Positions 1 through 9,777 are shown, counted from the first letter of the stretch. The stretch: 64,000 nt of DNA from Aquicoccus sp. G2-2 (GCF_034555965.1 NZ_JAYDCK010000003.1:1984001-2048000), one strand, 5' to 3'. Notes: generated by a model not told the origin, from the sequence alone. Program-made: numbers and translations.

Positions 1-318
1 CTCCGTCACCACGCCGGGCGTGTTGGCCACCAGAACCCCCCGCTGACGCGCGCCTTCCACATCTATATGGTCAACACCAGCGCCATAATTTGCAATAAGT
101 TTCAACCTGTTGCCAGATCTCGCCAGAAGCCGTGCATCAATTTCATCAGTGATCGTGGGCACCAGAACATCTGCCGTTTTCAGCGCCTCGGTAAGCTCTG
201 CACGGCTCATCGGAGCATTGCTTTCGCGCAACGATACATCGAAAAGCTCCCGCATCCGCGTCTCCACGATTTCGGGCAAGCGTCGCGTAACGACAACACT
301 CAGGCGTTTCGTGGGCAT
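1..318 (-). CDS. D-2-hydroxyacid dehydrogenase, N-terminal part (runs off window)
   Basis: The minus strand reads from an ATG at 318 to the window edge without a stop, giving 106 codons beginning MPTKRLSVVVTRRLPEIVE. The later stretch LIANYGAGVDHIDVEGARQRGVLVANTPGVVTE-like text (read in pieces) is the signature of the catalytic domain of NAD(P)-dependent D-2-hydroxyacid dehydrogenases of the glyoxylate/hydroxypyruvate reductase (GyaR/GhrB-like) type. The nucleotide-binding domain and catalytic His/Glu/Arg lie outside the window. By family it reduces 2-oxoacids such as glyoxylate or hydroxypyruvate in the cytoplasm. It is divergent from the SH3 gene starting at 431. The exact substrate cannot be told from this fragment. 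Confidence 0.85.
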   Translation of the reverse strand, partial: MPTKRLSVVVTRRLPEIVETRMRELFDVSLRESNAPMSRAELTEALKTADVLVPTITDEIDARLLARSGNRLKLIANYGAGVDHIDVEGARQRGVLVANTPGVVTE

Positions 319-430
319 ACGTGGTCTCCTCCGTCTTCCATCCGGTGCGCGTTACTGGCAAACTGACGGATAGTCAGCCGAGGCACAAGAACCTCGTGCG
401 ATTTCCTTGTGGCAGAGCGGACAGCGGCAG

Positions 431-922
431 ATGCGGCGCTTATTCCTTGTGATTCTTTTTGCCGTCTTTGCGGCCAACCCCGCCTTGGCGGTCGAACGCG
501 GCACGGTCACCAACCTGCCGATCCCGCGCTTTGTCTCGATCAAGACCGACAAATGCAACGTCCGCCGCGGCCCATCTCTAACACACCGGATTGACTGGGT
601 TTTTCAACGCAAGGGGATGCCCGTTGAGGTGACGGCAGAATATGGTCACTGGCGCCGTGTCCGCGACCGCGACGGCGCCGGCGGCTGGGTGCATTACTCG
701 CTTCTGTCTGGCGTGCGGCATGTCATTGTCGAAAAGGACTTGCTCAAACTACACCTCGGCCCCAGCGCCGAAACACCAATTGATGCCGAACTGGAACAAG
801 GCGTGATCGCCCGGCTTGGCAGTTGTAAACCCGATTGGTGCCAACTCACCGCAGGCGGTTATTCCGGCTGGGCACCAAAATCCGCATTCTGGGGCGTGAA
901 AGCCAACGAAATCCGCGATTGA
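431..922 (+). CDS. Exported SH3-domain protein
   Basis: A 163-residue protein whose first 20 residues (MRRLFLVILFAVFAANPALA) form a clear Sec signal peptide, which is why the ATG at 431 is preferred over the in-frame ATG at 407. The mature part holds two bacterial SH3-like repeats, visible as KCNVRRGPSLTHRIDWVF and LKLHLGPSAETPIDAELEQG, each followed by a GW.. or W.. strand (GGWVHYSLL, SGWAPKSAFWG). This is the architecture of the COG3807 family of small periplasmic SH3 proteins, which in general bind peptidoglycan or envelope partners. No enzymatic motif is seen. It is transcribed in the same direction as the MscS channel that follows 59 bp later. Function beyond envelope binding is unknown. 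Confidence 0.85.
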   Translation: MRRLFLVILFAVFAANPALAVERGTVTNLPIPRFVSIKTDKCNVRRGPSLTHRIDWVFQRKGMPVEVTAEYGHWRRVRDRDGAGGWVHYSLLSGVRHVIVEKDLLKLHLGPSAETPIDAELEQGVIARLGSCKPDWCQLTAGGYSGWAPKSAFWGVKANEIRD

Positions 923-981
923 GCCGGGCGCGCCGTGCGGCTAAGTTCAGCCCCATAGCTCAAAACAGAATGCATTTTCCA

Positions 982-2322
982 ATGAAAACACTTCTTCTCG
1001 CCTGCTTCATGGCACTCAGCCTTCTTTCCACTCCAGCCCCGGTCTGCGCCCAAGCCACCGATCAGCCCTCGGGCACAATCGACGTTGACGACAGCGCCAC
1101 CAAAGACGCCGCCATCGCCGTGCGCATCCGTGATATTCTCAATGAGCTCGGCGGCTACGGCGATGTCACCGTCACCGTCTCATCGGGCATCGTTACGATG
1201 CGCGGCACCACGCTGGATAACACCAAGGCCACCCGGCTCAACGAAATTGCAGGGCGCGTTCAAGGGGTTGTCGCCATTGAGAACCACGTGACCGAAACAA
1301 CGGACGTTGTCCAACGCCTCAACCCGGCGCTGCAACGCTTCCGCGCCCGGATGCTCCAGCTATTTGCCTATCTGCCGCTGCTCGCCGTCGCGGTCTTGGG
1401 CTTCGCCCTAGTCACCTTCGCGGGCTTTTTCCTCGCGCGACGCCGCCAACCCTGGAACCGGCTCGCGCCAAACGCCTTCATTGCCGATATTTACCGGCAA
1501 ATAACCCGCCTCGCCGCACTGATCGCCGGTCTGGTTGTCGCCCTCGATATCCTCGGTGCGACGGCACTTCTGGGCACCATCCTTGGCGCCGCCGGTATCA
1601 TTGGCCTCGCGATCGGCTTCGCGGTAAAAGACACCGTTGAGAATTTCATCGCCTCGATCATGCTCTCAATTCGTCAACCATTCCGGCCCAATGATTCAAT
1701 CGAGATCAACGGTGACGAAGGCAAGGTTATCCGCCTGACCTCGCGTGCCACCATCCTGCTCAACTGGGATGGCAACCACATCCGCATTCCCAATTCGACC
1801 GTATTCAAAAGCCGCATCCTGAACTACTCACGCAACCCTGAGCGGCGCTTCAAGTTTCAGATCTCCGTCGGCTACAGCACCGATCTTGCCTTTGCGCTAA
1901 AGCTGGCGCACGACACCGTGGAGGCGCTGCCGTTCGTGATCGATACCCCGGCAGTCAATTCCTGGATTGTCGAACTGGGCGGTAGTGACATCACCATTTG
2001 TGTAACCGGCTGGATCATGCAATCCGAAACCTCAATCCTCGCCGCCCAGTCCGAAGCCATCCGCCGAACCCTGAGCGCCTTCGAGGCAGCAGGCATCGAA
2101 ATGCCCGAACCCACCTACCGCGTGCTCACGTCGATGGCCGATCCTGCCCCTGCGCCCACTGCCCGACCACAGCCCCCAGCACCCATCTCAACGGCAACAC
2201 CTCACGCCGCACTCAATGTCAACGCCACCGCAGAACAGGAACTCTCCAACATCGTCGATGAAGAACGCGCCACCATGGAACAGGAAGATTTGCTGAACCG
2301 CGAAGGTGCCACAACAGAGTGA
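982..2322 (+). CDS. BON-domain MscS-type mechanosensitive channel
   Basis: A 446-residue protein with a signal peptide (MKTLLLACFMALSLL..., cleavage after AQA). A BON domain follows at about residues 35-110 (SGIVTMRGTTLDN, then VQGVVAIENHV). Transmembrane segments lie near 130-155, 175-200 and 205-225, the last being the Ala/Gly-rich pore helix LGAAGIIGLAIGFAVKDTVE typical of MscS. The beta domain follows (QPFRPNDSIEINGDEGKV, IRIPNSTVF). By family it opens under membrane tension during hypo-osmotic shock. The extra periplasmic BON domain is a known variant thought to bind phospholipid or peptidoglycan. The C-terminal 70 residues are Pro/Ala-rich then acidic and are probably disordered. ATG 982 is preferred over ATG 970 because it gives the better signal peptide. 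Confidence 0.9.
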   Translation: MKTLLLACFMALSLLSTPAPVCAQATDQPSGTIDVDDSATKDAAIAVRIRDILNELGGYGDVTVTVSSGIVTMRGTTLDNTKATRLNEIAGRVQGVVAIENHVTETTDVVQRLNPALQRFRARMLQLFAYLPLLAVAVLGFALVTFAGFFLARRRQPWNRLAPNAFIADIYRQITRLAALIAGLVVALDILGATALLGTILGAAGIIGLAIGFAVKDTVENFIASIMLSIRQPFRPNDSIEINGDEGKVIRLTSRATILLNWDGNHIRIPNSTVFKSRILNYSRNPERRFKFQISVGYSTDLAFALKLAHDTVEALPFVIDTPAVNSWIVELGGSDITICVTGWIMQSETSILAAQSEAIRRTLSAFEAAGIEMPEPTYRVLTSMADPAPAPTARPQPPAPISTATPHAALNVNATAEQELSNIVDEERATMEQEDLLNREGATTE

Positions 2323-2383
2323 CGTTTTTTGCTTTTCCACTCTTGCAAGCCTGCGCCCATCAGCTTAATTAGCGCGTCACGAT

Positions 2384-2458
2384 TGGGGTGTAGCCAAGTG
2401 GTAAGGCAGCAGTTTTTGGTACTGTGTATCGTAGGTTCGAATCCTACCACCCCAGCCA
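2384..2458 (+). tRNA. tRNA-Gln (anticodon TTG)
   Basis: A full cloverleaf can be drawn: acceptor TGGGGTG (2384-2390) pairs with CACCCCA (2448-2454), the D arm is GCCAAGTGGTAAGGC, the anticodon stem is GCAGT/ACTGT around the loop TTTTGGT with anticodon TTG, and the T arm is GTAGG-TTCGAAT-CCTAC. The discriminator is G and the CCA is encoded at 2456-2458. It reads CAA glutamine codons and, by wobble, CAG. It lies between the MscS gene and the convergent mprF gene. Confidence 0.97.
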
Positions 2459-2467
2459 ATGACCCCG

Positions 2468-2489
2468 AAAAAGACCATTGCTCTTTTTT
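2468..2489 (+). terminator. Short hairpin with T run after tRNA-Gln
   Basis: AAAAAGA at 2468-2474 can pair with TCTTTTT at 2482-2488 around a 7-nt loop, ending in a run of six T. This is a weak AT-rich stem, but its place just after the tRNA fits a transcription end for it. The rest of 2490-2680, up to the end of mprF on the other strand, shows no gene. Confidence 0.45.
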
Positions 2490-2680
2490 ATGGGTTATCC
2501 GGCTTTTTTCGGTCGCTTCGACCCTCTTCTGAGGTCACTGCAATAATGTCTGTCAACTAACAACCGGGCACGCTGACCCAGACCAAAGGCATCGGGGGCA
2601 GTGCGTAAGTTTGATAGGCCGGAGCCATCCACACGATCAGCGTCGTTTCGACGTGTCTCGTTGGGAAACCCCGCTTACGA

Positions 2681-5272
2681 TCATTTCAAACCCTCTACTC
2701 CGCCCGAAATCAGTGCGGTGGCATCGGCTGCCACGGCCAGGATGTTTGCGTTACGGGACGCTACCACGAAACGAGATCGCCAGTCTGGCCGAAACTTATC
2801 TTTGAAGCTGCGCAACCCCTCGAAGTTGTAGAAATGTCCGCCGTGGCGATAAACCAAGGCACCCAGCTTCATGGTCCAGCGGCTGCCATGGCGCGCTTCC
2901 AGCCCGGCCAATGGGGCCATGCCAAGGCTGAAGGCATGATATCCTTCTTCATTGAGATAGAGCATCAAGGCAATGAACAGGTATTCCATCAGACTGGCGG
3001 GGGCGTCATCCAAGTGGCGCATCAGGTCGATCGTCGCCAATTCCTTGCGCTCGGCCGTCAGGATGTTCGCGAAGGCAACCATGCGGCCCTCGTGACGGAC
3101 AATCGCAACGGGAAACCGGCGCAAGTAATCGGTATCGAACCGCCCGACCGAGAATTGCTTCTCACTGCTGTTCTTACTTTCCAGCCATTGGTCGGAAATC
3201 TCGCGCATCGTGGAAAGGGTCGTGTCGTCGATGGGGGCTGACAAAACCTCAAAGCTCAGCCCCTCCCGGCCTGCACGGTTCCAGGTGGCACGTAGCTTCT
3301 TGCGGCCGTTGCCATCGAGCGAAAATGAATCGAGCGACACAACGGCCTCTTCGCCCATCTTGTGAATGGCAAACCCCATTTCAGCCCAGAGCGACAGGTA
3401 GTCGGACGAAACTTCATAGAAGACGGCGCGACCGTTGGCGGCGTTAGCAGCATCGTAGAACTCCCACACAAGCTGGGCGGCATCTTCCGGATCGCCGACC
3501 GGATCACCGAGCGCGATCCACGAGCGGCCCTGCACGCGATACATCAGGAATGCGCGCCCGCTGTCGGAGAACAGGATCGCCTTGTCACCCGTGAACACGA
3601 AATTCGCATCCGGATTGCCCTGTTCTGCAACGATACACGCCGCTTTCTCCAGATCGCTCGCACTGGCCAGTTGTGGGCGCATTCGGGCCGGGCGCAACGC
3701 CATCAGCAAAACCAGCGCTGCAAGAATGATGGAGCCGACCAGGCCGGCCCGCAAGGCGCGCGGCACGGTCTTATTCGCGGCGAACTGCCACCAAAGATCA
3801 CTGCTGTAGGGCGTCGCCTTGTGCGCGAAGAAGAACACGGCAAGCAAAGCAATCACCACCGCGCCGACGAGCATCAACCAGCCTGGCGACAATGGATCAT
3901 GCGTCAGCCGCGTGCTGCGATAGAATTCACGGCGGCAGGGTAGCAAGGCCAGCAGCATGAGCGCCAATACAACCGCCCGGTCGTAGTCGAGCCCCTGCAT
4001 CAGGGCTGCGGCGATCCCCGCAGTCAGTGCCAGAATTGCCAGCCAATAAGCTCCCTCGGTGCGGCGCAGCATACCGTGCGCAATGACGAGCAGGGCAACG
4101 CCGATTGCGCTCGACAAGAGTGCACCGCCCTCGACGAAGCCGAGCGGCACCAACAGTTCCAGATCTTCGGCAAGCTCGCTCGTGGGCGGGATCATCGAGG
4201 AAAGGAGCATAACGATGCCGGATGCGAAAACCATCGCAGCCATCGCCAGTGGCACCACCGCGCTGGTCGCGGACAGCACGGGTGCCAATGCCTTTAGATG
4301 CGACGGTAACGCCTTGCCACTCGCCATTCGCAATTCGCTGAGTGCCAGCAGCACGAGCGCCAACGCGAAGGGCATGAGGTAATAAATCAGGCGGTAGAGC
4401 AGCAACCCGGCAGCCGCCTGATCCACAGGCACCGACGCAGGAAGCGCCGCGATAATCACCATCTCAAAGACGCCTATGCCACCGGGAACATGGCTCGCCA
4501 CCCCGGCGAAGATCGCCGCCGCGAAGACCGCGAGGAATGTCGCGAAGCCGAGATCGCTGGCTGGCAACAGCAGGTAGAGCACGATTGCCGCCATCAGGAT
4601 GTCGGTTGCGGTAAATAGAAGCTGCCCAATCATCAGACCGGGTGAAGGTGCCTTGAAGCCGTGCCCTCGAAACCGGAATTCAGAGCGCCTGAGGCCAAGG
4701 GCGAAGATAAGGCCGAACGACAAAAGCAACGCGCAGATCGCTATGCCCCTCAGAATTTGAGGGCTAATCGTCGTGAGGGTTTCCAACGCGTGCGGGTGCC
4801 AGGCAAGTGCTGCGAATCCAATGATCGTTGCGCCAAGGCCAAACGCCATTGATCCGAAAATCGCGATCGCTGCGATATCATATCCAGTCAGGCCCAAGGC
4901 GGAATAGATTCGGTAGCGCACCGCACCCCCGGTAAGAGGCCCCGCTCCGATCGTATTGCCAAGCGCGTAGCCCAGGAACCCACCGGTCATAATTGTCGGC
5001 AGCGGCAATTTCCTGCCCAGGTATTTCAGAGCCGACCAGTCATAACCGATGAGCGCGGTGTAACCGACAAGCGTGGCCAGAACGGCCAGCGCAATGATAT
5101 GCGGCGGCGTTCCCCGGACCTGCGTCATGACTTGTTTGAGGTCGACCGGCCTGAGCAGGTGATAAAGCGCATAGGTTCCCAAGGCGAAGAGAAGCGCGGT
5201 GAGGACATATGGTAATGCTGTCTTGAGGCGGTGAAGGGAAGGGTATTGCACATCAATCCTATGGAAAGGCAT
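2681..5272 (-). CDS. mprF: Bifunctional lysyl-phosphatidylglycerol flippase/synthetase MprF
   Basis: An 863-residue protein. About residues 1-530 are hydrophobic with 12-14 membrane spans and belong to the UPF0104/flippase half (for example GGFLGYALGNTIGAGPLTGG and HVPGGIGVFEMVI). Residues from about 540 form the cytoplasmic DUF2156 GNAT-like synthase half (GDKAILFSDSGRAFLMY, WIALGDPVGDPE, DLMRHLDDAPASLMEYLF, FSLGMAPLAGL). MprF transfers lysine (or alanine) from charged tRNA to phosphatidylglycerol and flips the product, lowering surface charge and giving resistance to cationic peptides. ATG 5272 is preferred over the upstream TTG at 5299 because GAGGAT sits about 8 nt before it. It is last in a minus-strand run of four envelope genes and is separated from its upstream neighbour by a strong hairpin. 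Confidence 0.93.
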   Translation of the reverse strand: MPFHRIDVQYPSLHRLKTALPYVLTALLFALGTYALYHLLRPVDLKQVMTQVRGTPPHIIALAVLATLVGYTALIGYDWSALKYLGRKLPLPTIMTGGFLGYALGNTIGAGPLTGGAVRYRIYSALGLTGYDIAAIAIFGSMAFGLGATIIGFAALAWHPHALETLTTISPQILRGIAICALLLSFGLIFALGLRRSEFRFRGHGFKAPSPGLMIGQLLFTATDILMAAIVLYLLLPASDLGFATFLAVFAAAIFAGVASHVPGGIGVFEMVIIAALPASVPVDQAAAGLLLYRLIYYLMPFALALVLLALSELRMASGKALPSHLKALAPVLSATSAVVPLAMAAMVFASGIVMLLSSMIPPTSELAEDLELLVPLGFVEGGALLSSAIGVALLVIAHGMLRRTEGAYWLAILALTAGIAAALMQGLDYDRAVVLALMLLALLPCRREFYRSTRLTHDPLSPGWLMLVGAVVIALLAVFFFAHKATPYSSDLWWQFAANKTVPRALRAGLVGSIILAALVLLMALRPARMRPQLASASDLEKAACIVAEQGNPDANFVFTGDKAILFSDSGRAFLMYRVQGRSWIALGDPVGDPEDAAQLVWEFYDAANAANGRAVFYEVSSDYLSLWAEMGFAIHKMGEEAVVSLDSFSLDGNGRKKLRATWNRAGREGLSFEVLSAPIDDTTLSTMREISDQWLESKNSSEKQFSVGRFDTDYLRRFPVAIVRHEGRMVAFANILTAERKELATIDLMRHLDDAPASLMEYLFIALMLYLNEEGYHAFSLGMAPLAGLEARHGSRWTMKLGALVYRHGGHFYNFEGLRSFKDKFRPDWRSRFVVASRNANILAVAADATALISGGVEGLK

Positions 5273-5351
5273 CGTCAAGATCCTCAACGGCGATTGCAAC
5301 CTTTGTGGCCGCGATGTCCGCCCGTTTACAACAATCCGGGAACAAGACGAA

Positions 5352-5386
5352 CGGGAATACGGCCCCGATGCGGAGCCGTATTCCCG
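5352..5386 (-). terminator. Strong hairpin between membrane-protein gene and mprF
   Basis: CGGGAATACGGC (5352-5363) and GCCGTATTCCCG (5375-5386) form a perfect 12-bp stem with an 11-nt loop, directly after the stop of the gene at 5398-6210 and before mprF. There is no good T run on the minus strand, so it could be a partial terminator, an attenuator or an mRNA-stabilising element that sets lower mprF expression. Confidence 0.6.
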
Positions 5387-5397
5387 GCGAAGGCGCT

Positions 5398-6210
5398 TTA
5401 CTCCGGGCGCGCGGCCTCCTGCCCCTCTCGCGTAATTGTCATGTAGATTACAATAGCAACAATCACCAAGAGGAAGATCGCGCTGGTCAGGATCGTGCCC
5501 AAGCCCATGCCGCCATACTCCTTGGGTTGCGACATCAGGTCCCCGAACGATGCGCCAAGCGGGCGGGTGAAGATGTAGGCGATCCAGAAGGCGATGATCG
5601 CATCGAGCTTCAGCACATAATAGCCGAAGGTGATCGAGGCGATGATCATCCCGAACAGGATGCCGGTCGCCATGTAGCCGAGCGCGAATTGCTCGGCGAC
5701 CAGATCACCTGCTGCCGTGCCAAGCGCGAAGGTAAATAAGATCGCGAGCCAGTAGAACGCCTCACGCCGGGTCGTCTTGACCTCATGAATCGACAGGGTC
5801 CGCTCAGATGAATACCAGACTGCAAATGTTACGCCGAGTGCGATGGTGAAAAAGGTCGTCGTAGTAATGAGGGACACACCAAAATTGTCGACGAGGTTGT
5901 CGGTAATCAACGTGCCGACGATGCTAATCAGCACCACGGCCAGCCAATATGCCCATGGAACGTAGCGCTTCTGGGCGAACTGGAGAATCAGCGCGCCGAT
6001 GAGGATAGCAGTCATGATAACTGACGTTGCCGTCAGACCGAGGCCAAGGTTTACGGCCAGAAAATCGGCCGCAGTTTCACCCATCGTGACTGCCATCAGC
6101 TTGATGAGCCAGAAATCGACGGTAATTGGGGGCACCCTATTGGGGGCGGTGAGAGTTGCATCGGCATGGGAAATGTTGGCGGGGGCGCTCAGCCTGGTAA
6201 GCGTTGTCAT
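5398..6210 (-). CDS. COG4705-type multi-pass membrane protein
   Basis: A 270-residue protein with about seven to eight hydrophobic segments and internal repetition around the motif GETAADFLAVNLGLG / GDLVAEQFALGYM / GASFGDLMS, typical of the uncharacterised COG4705 membrane-anchored family. No catalytic motif is visible. It starts 22 bp after the small exported protein at 6233-6880 with a good ribosome site (AAGGA before ATG 6210), so the two are co-transcribed. In my experience of such regions this family often sits beside sensor kinases and the small exported protein seen here; its role is unknown. Envelope maintenance is suggested only by the company of mprF and the DedA-PAP2 gene. Confidence 0.8.
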   Translation of the reverse strand: MTTLTRLSAPANISHADATLTAPNRVPPITVDFWLIKLMAVTMGETAADFLAVNLGLGLTATSVIMTAILIGALILQFAQKRYVPWAYWLAVVLISIVGTLITDNLVDNFGVSLITTTTFFTIALGVTFAVWYSSERTLSIHEVKTTRREAFYWLAILFTFALGTAAGDLVAEQFALGYMATGILFGMIIASITFGYYVLKLDAIIAFWIAYIFTRPLGASFGDLMSQPKEYGGMGLGTILTSAIFLLVIVAIVIYMTITREGQEAARPE

Positions 6211-6232
6211 TATCGTGTTCCTTGAATGAAAT

Positions 6233-6880
6233 TCAGTTGACCATCAGGGCGATGCCCTGCGCGAAGAAGTCGTCGGCGCGGGTGTCGTCGTCAGCGTTGC
6301 AGCGCTCGGTGCCCTTGGCCTCGAGCGTGGAGACCTTTGCGCGAACGGTGTCGGGCAAGGTCGCCGTGGCTTGTGTCGCGCGGAACGACTTGAGCATCGC
6401 CTCGCAGGGCAGCGGGTGGCCGTTCGTGTCGGTGGTGGCGATGCCGGCGACCATCTGCACCGTGCCGTTGCCCGCCTTGCCGCCATTCGACGGATCGGCC
6501 AGCGCGATCTGCAGGCTGGCAAGCGTCGCCTTGACCTGCGCCGCGTCTGGTGTGCTGGCCCGCAGGGCGCTCAACGCCTTGTCGATGGCGCCGTCCACAT
6601 AGCCCCACTCGGGCGGGTTCATCGGTCGCAGGCTGGGTTGCGCCTTGTCCCAGACGGTTTCCAGATCAGTGATGCGCGTGCCTGCTGCCGCCAGATCACC
6701 CTGGGCAGCGATGTTTTGCACATCGCTCACGATGGCGGCGAAGGGTGTCATGTCGCCCAGCGTGGGCATGGCAGCCGCCGTTTCTGTCGGGGAGTGTTGG
6801 GGCGTGAGCCAGGTATATCCGGCAGCAAAGACGCCGACCGGCGCGGCGATAAGCGCCACGCTCAATAGAAGGTTTCTCAT
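6233..6880 (-). CDS. Exported protein of unknown function
   Basis: A 215-residue protein beginning MRNLLLSVALIAAPVGVFAAGY, an N-terminal signal or membrane anchor, followed by a soluble, Ala-rich, mostly helical periplasmic domain (for example LAAAGTRITDLETVWDKAQ and YVDGAIDKALSALRA). Two cysteines (in LPCEAML and TERCNAD) could form a disulfide. No enzymatic motif is recognised. It lies directly upstream of the COG4705-type gene with a 22-bp gap and probably forms a unit with it. I cannot assign a function. Confidence 0.75.
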   Translation of the reverse strand: MRNLLLSVALIAAPVGVFAAGYTWLTPQHSPTETAAAMPTLGDMTPFAAIVSDVQNIAAQGDLAAAGTRITDLETVWDKAQPSLRPMNPPEWGYVDGAIDKALSALRASTPDAAQVKATLASLQIALADPSNGGKAGNGTVQMVAGIATTDTNGHPLPCEAMLKSFRATQATATLPDTVRAKVSTLEAKGTERCNADDDTRADDFFAQGIALMVN

Positions 6881-7066
6881 GGGGTTGTCCTCCCGTTTCG
6901 CCGAAGTGGTCTCGGCTTGGTTCTGCCCGGAGGTCTTGCAGCAACAAACCCGCCTCCGCCGGACTGGAGACTGCGGGAATGGTCAGTCGGCAGATTGTCG
7001 AAAAGATTACAGCTGTGTCATTTCAGGCTCTCGCCTGGAGCGAAGCCTGCCTTGCTGGGGTCTTGG

Positions 7067-9066
7067 TTACCGCGCGGGAACTGCAACAAGGCCGGATGCG
7101 CGCAGCGCCCCGAGGAACGCATCCAGTTGTGCGGGCTTCCGAGCCAGCGCGCGGTGCCCCTCGTCGGAGGCTGTCACCCAGTCGAGCGGATCTTCGAAAG
7201 TCAGTGTTCCGAGGAAGATCGTCAGCCCGTTTGTCGTGAAATCCGTCCGCCAGAGCCTGACATGAAGCCGGAGAGGGGTATTCGGGCTGTCGTCGGGGCG
7301 TGCGAATGCGAAATCATTAGGCCGATTGTTCCAGAACGTGGGAATGACGAGCGGCCTTGGTATAGCAGCACCCGTCCAATCGGCCCAGAAAGCGCGGGAC
7401 AGGATCCCAAGGCCCGGCTTCGGTGCCGGGATCCAGCCACCTTTCTGCATCGCGGCGCTGATAGCCTGTGCATCCTTGGCGGCGATCACGATATTGATCG
7501 GTTGGCGCGGGGTGCCGGTCAGCGTGTCGGTGCTTCTCGGCGCCGCGTCGGAGGTGAAGATGGCCAGCGGAGCATCGACAGCGACCGCGGCAGGTTGCGG
7601 GATCCTGTTAAGGGGGACGACAGCGTCGAGGCCAGAACAAGCGCCACCGCAGCGGCCACCGCTATGACACCAAGTGCCAAGGGACGGTTTTGCGATGCCG
7701 CCCTGCGCCCCACCACCTCGCACCGCCATTCGCAGAACGCGACCCCCACGATGAGCCAGAGCCCACCAACGAGATAGCCGTTCAGCACGTCGGAAAGATA
7801 ATGCTCGACCAAGTAGACCCGGCTAAAGCCGATCAGGAACGCCAGGGCGACAGCGGCGAGTGTAGCCACCTCAGCCGACAGCAGCCGGATGCGCCAGGCC
7901 AGATAAAAAAGCATCCCCCAGATCGCCACGGACGCGGCAGCGTGACCGCTGGGAAAGCTGCCCGAGGTTTCGGTGAAATACCCGAGAGGCGAGCGTGGGC
8001 GGTCGAAAAAGCTCTTGAGAAGGGCGACGCAAAGCTGGTTTCCCGCCGCAGCGATCCAGAGCGCGCCGGCAAGGTCGTAGCGGCGCAAGATCGTCAGCGC
8101 TATGGTCGCGCCGACCATCATGCTAAGAACGATCTTCCAACTGCCAAGAGCGGTAATCCAGCCAAAGAGCGCGATCAGGCGGGTATCGCGAAGGGCGTAG
8201 AACATGTTGGCGACGCGGCTATCTGCAGACGCGACATCCGGCGAGGTCAGGAAATCGAAGACCGAGTCGAGATAGATCGCAAAGACATAGACGAACAGCA
8301 CCGCCAGAACCGTGGCAGTGAGGCCCAAAAACCGGGAGGTATCAAACCGCCCCGCCACGAAGGTCGCGAGCTTCGGATGTCGCTCGTTCAATCGCCGGAA
8401 GAAAGGCTTCTCCGCCAGCCCGGTGGCGGTCGCGCGAAGAATGACGGCCATGAGCGGCAGGGCGCGCCGCAGACGTTTGAGCAGATACCACAGGAGCGCC
8501 AGCACCAGGAATACAGCAACCCCGACCGCAAGAATGCGCGGCGCCGCCGCCCCCATCGTCCCGATGGCATTGCCGACGAAGTAGCCCAAGCTGAGATGGA
8601 TCAGCGCATAGGGAAACGCGCTCACGACATTCCAGAGGACGAAGCGCCGCCGCTCCATGCCCGCGATGGCCGCCGAAAATGGCACGAATGCCGAAAGCGG
8701 CCCCGACAGGCGGCCGATGAGCATGGCCAGCGCACCATAGCGCGCAAGCAGCGCCTTGGCGCGCACCGTGTAGCGCGACGAGGTGAACCGCCTGCTGCCT
8801 TTCAGGCCATGCGCCGCGAGCCGTCCCAACCGATAGCTGATCTCGCCGCCAAGGACGGTGCCCACGATGACGAACCACCCCAGATCGAAAACGTCAAGCA
8901 CGCCGCGCTGGACCAACATACCGCCAGCGAAGACGACCAGCGCACCGGGTGCGACGATGCCGATACCGATCGTCGCCTCCAGCAGCGCAAAAAGACCGAT
9001 GATCCAATAGGTCCAGATACCCAGCGATTGAAGGGACGGCAGCAACTGGTCAAGCGAGTGGGGCAA
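7067..9066 (-). CDS. DedA-PAP2-LssY_C membrane lipid phosphatase (frameshifted)
   Basis: The first frame (9066 to 7519) encodes a DedA domain at residues 1-210 (GRLSGPLSAFVPFSAAIAGM) and a PAP2 domain at about 240-450 with the phosphatase motifs KSFFDRPRSP, SGSFPSGHAA and GFSRVYLVEHYLSDV. After about residue 480 it runs into nonsense. A second frame, ending at 7067, carries the missing LssY_C tail (TPRQPINIVIAAKDAQ, KGGWIPAPKPG, WADWTGAAIPRPLVIPTFWN). One extra base in the G5 run at 7612-7616 joins the frames into a 666-residue protein of usual family length. It probably dephosphorylates or moves undecaprenyl- or phospholipid phosphates. It heads the minus-strand envelope group ending in mprF and is divergent from the PepSY/two-component genes. 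Confidence 0.85.
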
Positions 9067-9408
9067 CGGGGTCTTTCCTTTGTCGGGCGGGCAGCTCGAA
9101 TATGCGTTGCGGGATCGATAGCGTCCTGTCAGCCGTTCGTGGGGAATTCATGTCGCGAATATTGCAGCCTTGTAATCATGGAGCGCTATCAGCGCCACAG
9201 CCGCGATCATGAACGATTTGCAATCTTCGTGCCGGGAAGGGGCTTGGGCACAGACTCTCCGCCCCTTTTGGCGTTGTCTGGCCCCGGCGGATGGCGCGTT
9301 TTGGAACATGGAGCGTCTGTAATCCGGCTGACATGCGGCAACCGCCTCTCCTCTCCATCTTGGTGTCAGAGGGCGGCGAGTTGCTGCCCCAAAACCAAGG
9401 AGTCTGAC
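9067..9408. other. Divergent intergenic region, no gene
   Basis: A 342-bp gap between the start codons of the DedA-PAP2 gene (minus) and the PepSY gene (plus). I see no conserved ORF or RNA. It must hold the promoters for both directions and is the natural place for binding sites of the OmpR-type regulator encoded at 9820-10494. A ribosome site AAGGAG lies just before ATG 9409. Confidence 0.6.
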
Positions 9409-9753
9409 ATGAAACGCAATGCAATCCTCACCCTCGGCACTGGTGCCCTGATTTCGCTCGGCCTGCTGGGCGGTGCAGCCTCGATGGCCTCTGCCGGCAC
9501 CAGCGCGACCGAGGCACAGGCCTTCCTGACCGCTCCCGGTTCGCTCTCAGCTGCGGTCAGTGCCGCGGAGAAGAGCACCGGCGGAAAAGCCATGAGTGCC
9601 GATTTCGAGGAAGACGGGGCCAATACCGGAATGTATGACGTCGAAATCGTTATGTCCGATGGCACTGTGAGCGACCACCTCGTCAATCCGGCCGACAATT
9701 CGGTCAAGGCGGCACCCGCCGACAAGGACCATGAGGAAAATGAGAACGACTGA
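9409..9753 (+). CDS. Exported PepSY-like protein
   Basis: A 114-residue protein with a signal peptide (MKRNAILTLGTGALISLGLL, cleavage near ASAG). The mature domain resembles a PepSY fold: SLSAAVSAAEKSTGGKAMSA, then YDVEIVMSDGTVSDHLVN, and an acidic tail DKDHEENEND. PepSY proteins are small periplasmic domains often encoded next to OmpR/EnvZ-type two-component systems in which they may modulate sensing. That is the situation here, as the response regulator begins 66 bp later. A longer reading frame running through from 7690 is antisense to the DedA gene and is not real; ATG 9409 has a good ribosome site. Confidence 0.88.
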   Translation: MKRNAILTLGTGALISLGLLGGAASMASAGTSATEAQAFLTAPGSLSAAVSAAEKSTGGKAMSADFEEDGANTGMYDVEIVMSDGTVSDHLVNPADNSVKAAPADKDHEENEND

Positions 9754-9777
9754 TCGTTTTCATCTGATACGAAAGAC

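Noticed and set aside
7690-9408. A long open frame on the plus strand running into the PepSY gene.
   Set aside because: It is antisense to a well-conserved DedA-PAP2 gene, its composition is typical of a GC-rich shadow frame (Arg/Pro/Asp-rich), and only the part from 9409 has a signal peptide and ribosome site.
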